This document shows, in pieces, positions 61,371 to 64,000 of a stretch of DNA of 64,000 bases. Below the pieces are notes generated by a model, which did no database searches, was not told the DNA's origin, and saw only the letters and a program-made list of their open reading frames with translations. Both the position numbers and the translations under genes were made by a program. The stretch is from Mucidula mucida (taxonomy: Eukaryota > Basidiomycota > Agaricomycetes > Agaricales > Physalacriaceae): NCBI GenBank assembly GCA_015501055.1, contig JADNYV010000098.1, forward strand, positions 62,001 to 126,000. The letters run 5' to 3'. Numbering within the stretch: the first letter of the stretch is position 1; each line of letters opens with the position of its first letter.

Positions 61371-61603
61371 CAAGAGAAGAAGAAGCTGGCCGAAGAGTTG
61401 GGTTTTGCAAAGCTCCCGCAGTAGACGCAGTCCTGCCGGAGCAGTTCAAGGGAAAGTCGTCAGATGCAGCATCTATTTACAGTACGGGTACTAAACATCT
61501 AAAATATCATCGACGATTTACCACCAAAACCTGCGAAAGAAAGATACGAACCAAAACGCCGAGTGGTAGCACAAAGGCTAAGAGAGGATGATGTCCGAGA
61601 GCA

Positions 61604-64000
61604 GTGGGAATTTTGAGAGCATGGATGCCGGAGCGGAGAGAAAGAGAAGCGACAGAAGAGAAGGTGATGGCAATCAGAGCGTTGACAAAGGAAGCTGCGG
61701 TGGAAGTTGTGACGGAGTTGAAAAAGTCAAGGAAGTACATCCGGGGAACAAAGGGGCAGGACATGAAACTCCGAGTAACCATAGAGAGCGTACACACAGG
61801 CTCTGAATGGGAAACGAGTGCCCTTCTTGACAGCGGAGCAACGGGTTCTTGTGTCAATAAAGAATTTGTCGAGAAGAACGGACTCCCGATCAAGGAGTTA
61901 CCGGTTAAGCTTCCTGTCTATAATGCGGATGGAACCCTAAACGAGGGAGGAGCAATCAAAGGTTTTGTGGAGGTCCGGATGAAGATCGGTGATCACGCTG
62001 AAAAGATCGAGTTGGCCGTTACCAATCTTGGCAAAACAAGTATCTTTTTGGGGCTAGATTGGCTACAATATCACAACCCCACGATCAACTGGACGGAATC
62101 CACGTTGACTTTCAATCGATGCCCAGACTGCTGCGGCTATCTACCCAAGTATGACTCGCCAGAAGACAAAGGAGAAGATGTAGAAGAGAAGTTGGAAGAG
62201 GAAGAGCGCTTGTTCTGAATGGACTGGGACAACTATCGCAAAAGCGGTGAAAAGCTGAGATCACAACAGCCTTCATCCGCTGCTGCACCTTACATTGAGG
62301 AATTCTCCAATGTATTTAGCAAGGCGGACTTTGACAAGCTACTGAAGCGAAGACCCTGGGATCACGCGATAGAACTCACGCCTGGTTTCAAACCGGTTGA
62401 CTGCAAGGTCTATCCCCTTAGTCCATCCAAGCAGAAGGCATTAGACAAGTTCTTGGAGGAAAACATACGCACAGAACACATACGGCCATCAATCTCACCT
62501 ATGGCGTCACCATTCTTCTTTGTTAAGAAGAAGGACAGAAGTCTTCGGCCCGTGCAGGATTATCGGAAATTGAATGACATGACGATAAAAAACTGATATC
62601 CCTTGCCGTTGATCCAAGAACTTATCGACAAGCTGAAGGGAGCAAAGTGTTTCACAAAGATGGATGTCCGATGAGGTTACAATAACATCCGGATCAAAGA
62701 AGGTGATGAGTGGAAAGCGGCGTTTAGAACAAACCGAGGCCTGTTTGAGCCCTCAGTCATGTTCTTCGGACTTACAAACTCGCCGGCAATGTTTCAATCA
62801 TTCATGAATCACATTCTGAAGGAGCTGATCGATGAAGGACATGTTATAGTTTACTTGGATGACATACTTATCTTTATGAACATGTTGGAAGAACATAGGC
62901 ATATCGTACAACGAGTATTAGAAATATTACGAGTAAATAAGTTGTATTTAAAACCCAAGAAATGTAGTTTTGAGGCACATACTGTAGACTACTTAGGAGT
63001 TATTGTTGGAGGAGGAGAAGTGAAGATGGATCCGGCAAAAGTGGCCGTAGTGAAGGAATGGAAGGAACCAACGAAGAAGAAGGAGGTACAGTCATTCCTG
63101 GGCTTCTGCAACTTCTACCGACGTTTCATCCGGGGATTTGCGGGAGTAGCAAAGCCATTAACATTGCTAACCGGGAAGGGCGAGTGGGTTTGGGGCATGG
63201 AGCAGCACGAGGCGTTTGAGGAGTTAAAACGGAGGATGACGGAAGAACCCGTTCTGATTGTACCACGCGACGACGGCAAGTTTCGAGTTGAGGCAGACTC
63301 CTCGAACTATGCGAACGGGGCGGTTCTTTCCCAGTTGGTTGACGGGAAATGGAGACCAGTAGCCTTTCGGTCTCGCGCGCTGAACGAAGTAGAGCACAAT
63401 TACGAGATCTATGACAAAGAGATGATGGCTATTATGGACTCGATTGACAACTGGAGACAATATCTCCTTGGAGCAAAGGAAACGGTGGAGGTATTTACCG
63501 ATCATCAAAACCTCCAGTACTTCCGGAAGCCACAGAAGTTGAATCGGAGGCAGGCACGATGGGTTACGGAGTTGGCGGAGTATGACATACAGATGATTCA
63601 CAAGCCGGGCAAGACAATGGGAAAAGCTGATGCCTTGTCAAGGATGACAGGCCTTGAGAAGGGGGGAAAAGATAACGAAAACATTGTTTTACTAAAACCG
63701 GAGTTTTTTATATCACAAATTCAATTTTCTTTACATACAGTAGCTACACCGGAGGACGAATTACTCAACAAAATTAAACAAAGAACAGGAAACAAAGACA
63801 GATACGTACAAAAAGCATTAGAAAACAAAGAAAAAGGATGGGAAGAGAAGGAAAATGGACTTATTATGTGGAAGGATCGTATTTACATACCGAAGGACAA
63901 GGAATTGCGGGGAAGAGTTATTGGAATGCACCATGATGCACAGCTTGCAGGGCATCCGGGACGATACAAGACTCTTGAATTGATCACACGCACCTATTGG
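61604..64000 (+). pseudogene. Pol of element 2: protease, reverse transcriptase, RNase H, integrase start
   Basis: The aspartic protease motif ALLDSGATGSCVN and IFLGLDWL are followed by a TGA (62216-62218) before MDWDNYRKSG. The RT follows: FFFVKKKDRSLRPVQDYRKLNDM, TKMDVR, VMFFGLTNSPAMFQSF and an intact catalytic YLDDILIF. RNase H comes next (KFRVEADSSNYANGAVLSQ, YDKEMMAIMDSIDNWRQYL, FTDHQNLQYF). Then KADALSRM and the integrase zinc-binding start MHHDAQLAGHPGRYK at the window edge. Stops at 62594-62596 (CGA to TGA) and 62672-62674 (TGG to TGA) interrupt RT. From 62,680 onward the frame is long and clean, so decay is limited. Confidence 0.87.

Larger units (their letters stand above)
59385..64000 (+). 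mobile_element. Ty3/gypsy chromovirus, element 2 (5' part; continues past window end)
   Basis: 5' LTR, leader, gag, protease, reverse transcriptase, RNase H and the start of integrase lie in the standard Ty3/gypsy order. Same family as element 1: the two are highly similar from 62,539 to 63,110, from 63,655 to the window end, and in the LTR. It inserted into the MULE transposase at 59,384/59,385. The rest of integrase, the chromodomain and the 3' LTR are expected beyond the window. Confidence 0.9.

Overview
This is genomic DNA from a basidiomycete fungus, almost certainly an agaricomycete. Genes carry many short (about 45-60 bp) GT-AG introns. Gene families characteristic of mushroom-forming fungi are present (three DUF6535 membrane proteins, a CYP53-like P450, GMC and GH92 enzymes, Dal5- and MCT-type MFS carriers). 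The mobile elements are of fungal or basidiomycete type: hAT, Plavaka-like, MULE with SWIM finger, tyrosine recombinase, integrase-core transposon and Ty3/gypsy chromoviruses. I see no tRNA, rRNA or CRISPR.

Layout. Positions 1-40,300 are mostly cellular and accessory: DUF6535 copy 1 (1,046-4,069), a secreted GMC oxidoreductase (5,005-7,199), a small hypothetical gene (10,247-10,777), DUF6535 copy 2 (11,987-15,034), an HMG-box regulator (15,934-16,591, minus), an MCT-type MFS transporter (17,180-19,028, minus), a MIF-like tautomerase (20,069-20,639), hAT debris and a TIR element (21,447-23,455), a dead FAD monooxygenase (24,544-25,600), DUF6535 copy 3 (26,210-29,196), a Cys-rich hypothetical gene (29,357-30,029, minus), a secreted GH92 alpha-mannosidase (30,426-33,348), a CYP53-like P450 (34,459-36,345) and a Dal5-type MFS transporter (37,636-40,298).

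Positions 41,960-64,000 are a nested transposon block broken by one intact housekeeping gene, the ribosome-collision E3 ligase Hel2/ZNF598 (50,368-52,726). The block holds two 0.94-kb hAT derivatives, a Plavaka-like fragment, a 5'-truncated chromovirus with its 3' LTR, an integrase-core DNA transposon with opposed subterminal repeats, a tyrosine recombinase remnant, a MULE, and a second chromovirus copy that enters the MULE at 59,385 and runs off the window.

Two mutation patterns run through the window. Many accessory genes have one to three single-base frameshifts, while Hel2 and DUF6535 copy 1 have none. In the transposons the stop codons are mostly CGA->TGA or CAG->TAG changes, suggesting C-to-T decay (RIP-like or 5-methylcytosine deamination). 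The oxidative enzymes, the mannosidase and the transporters fit a saprotrophic lifestyle, but their mixed orientations and unrelated chemistry do not make a convincing biosynthetic cluster. No unequivocally new system was found. The best leads are the DUF6535 family, the integrase-core transposon with its repeat arrays, and the chimeric hAT copy whose two flanks belong to different transposons.
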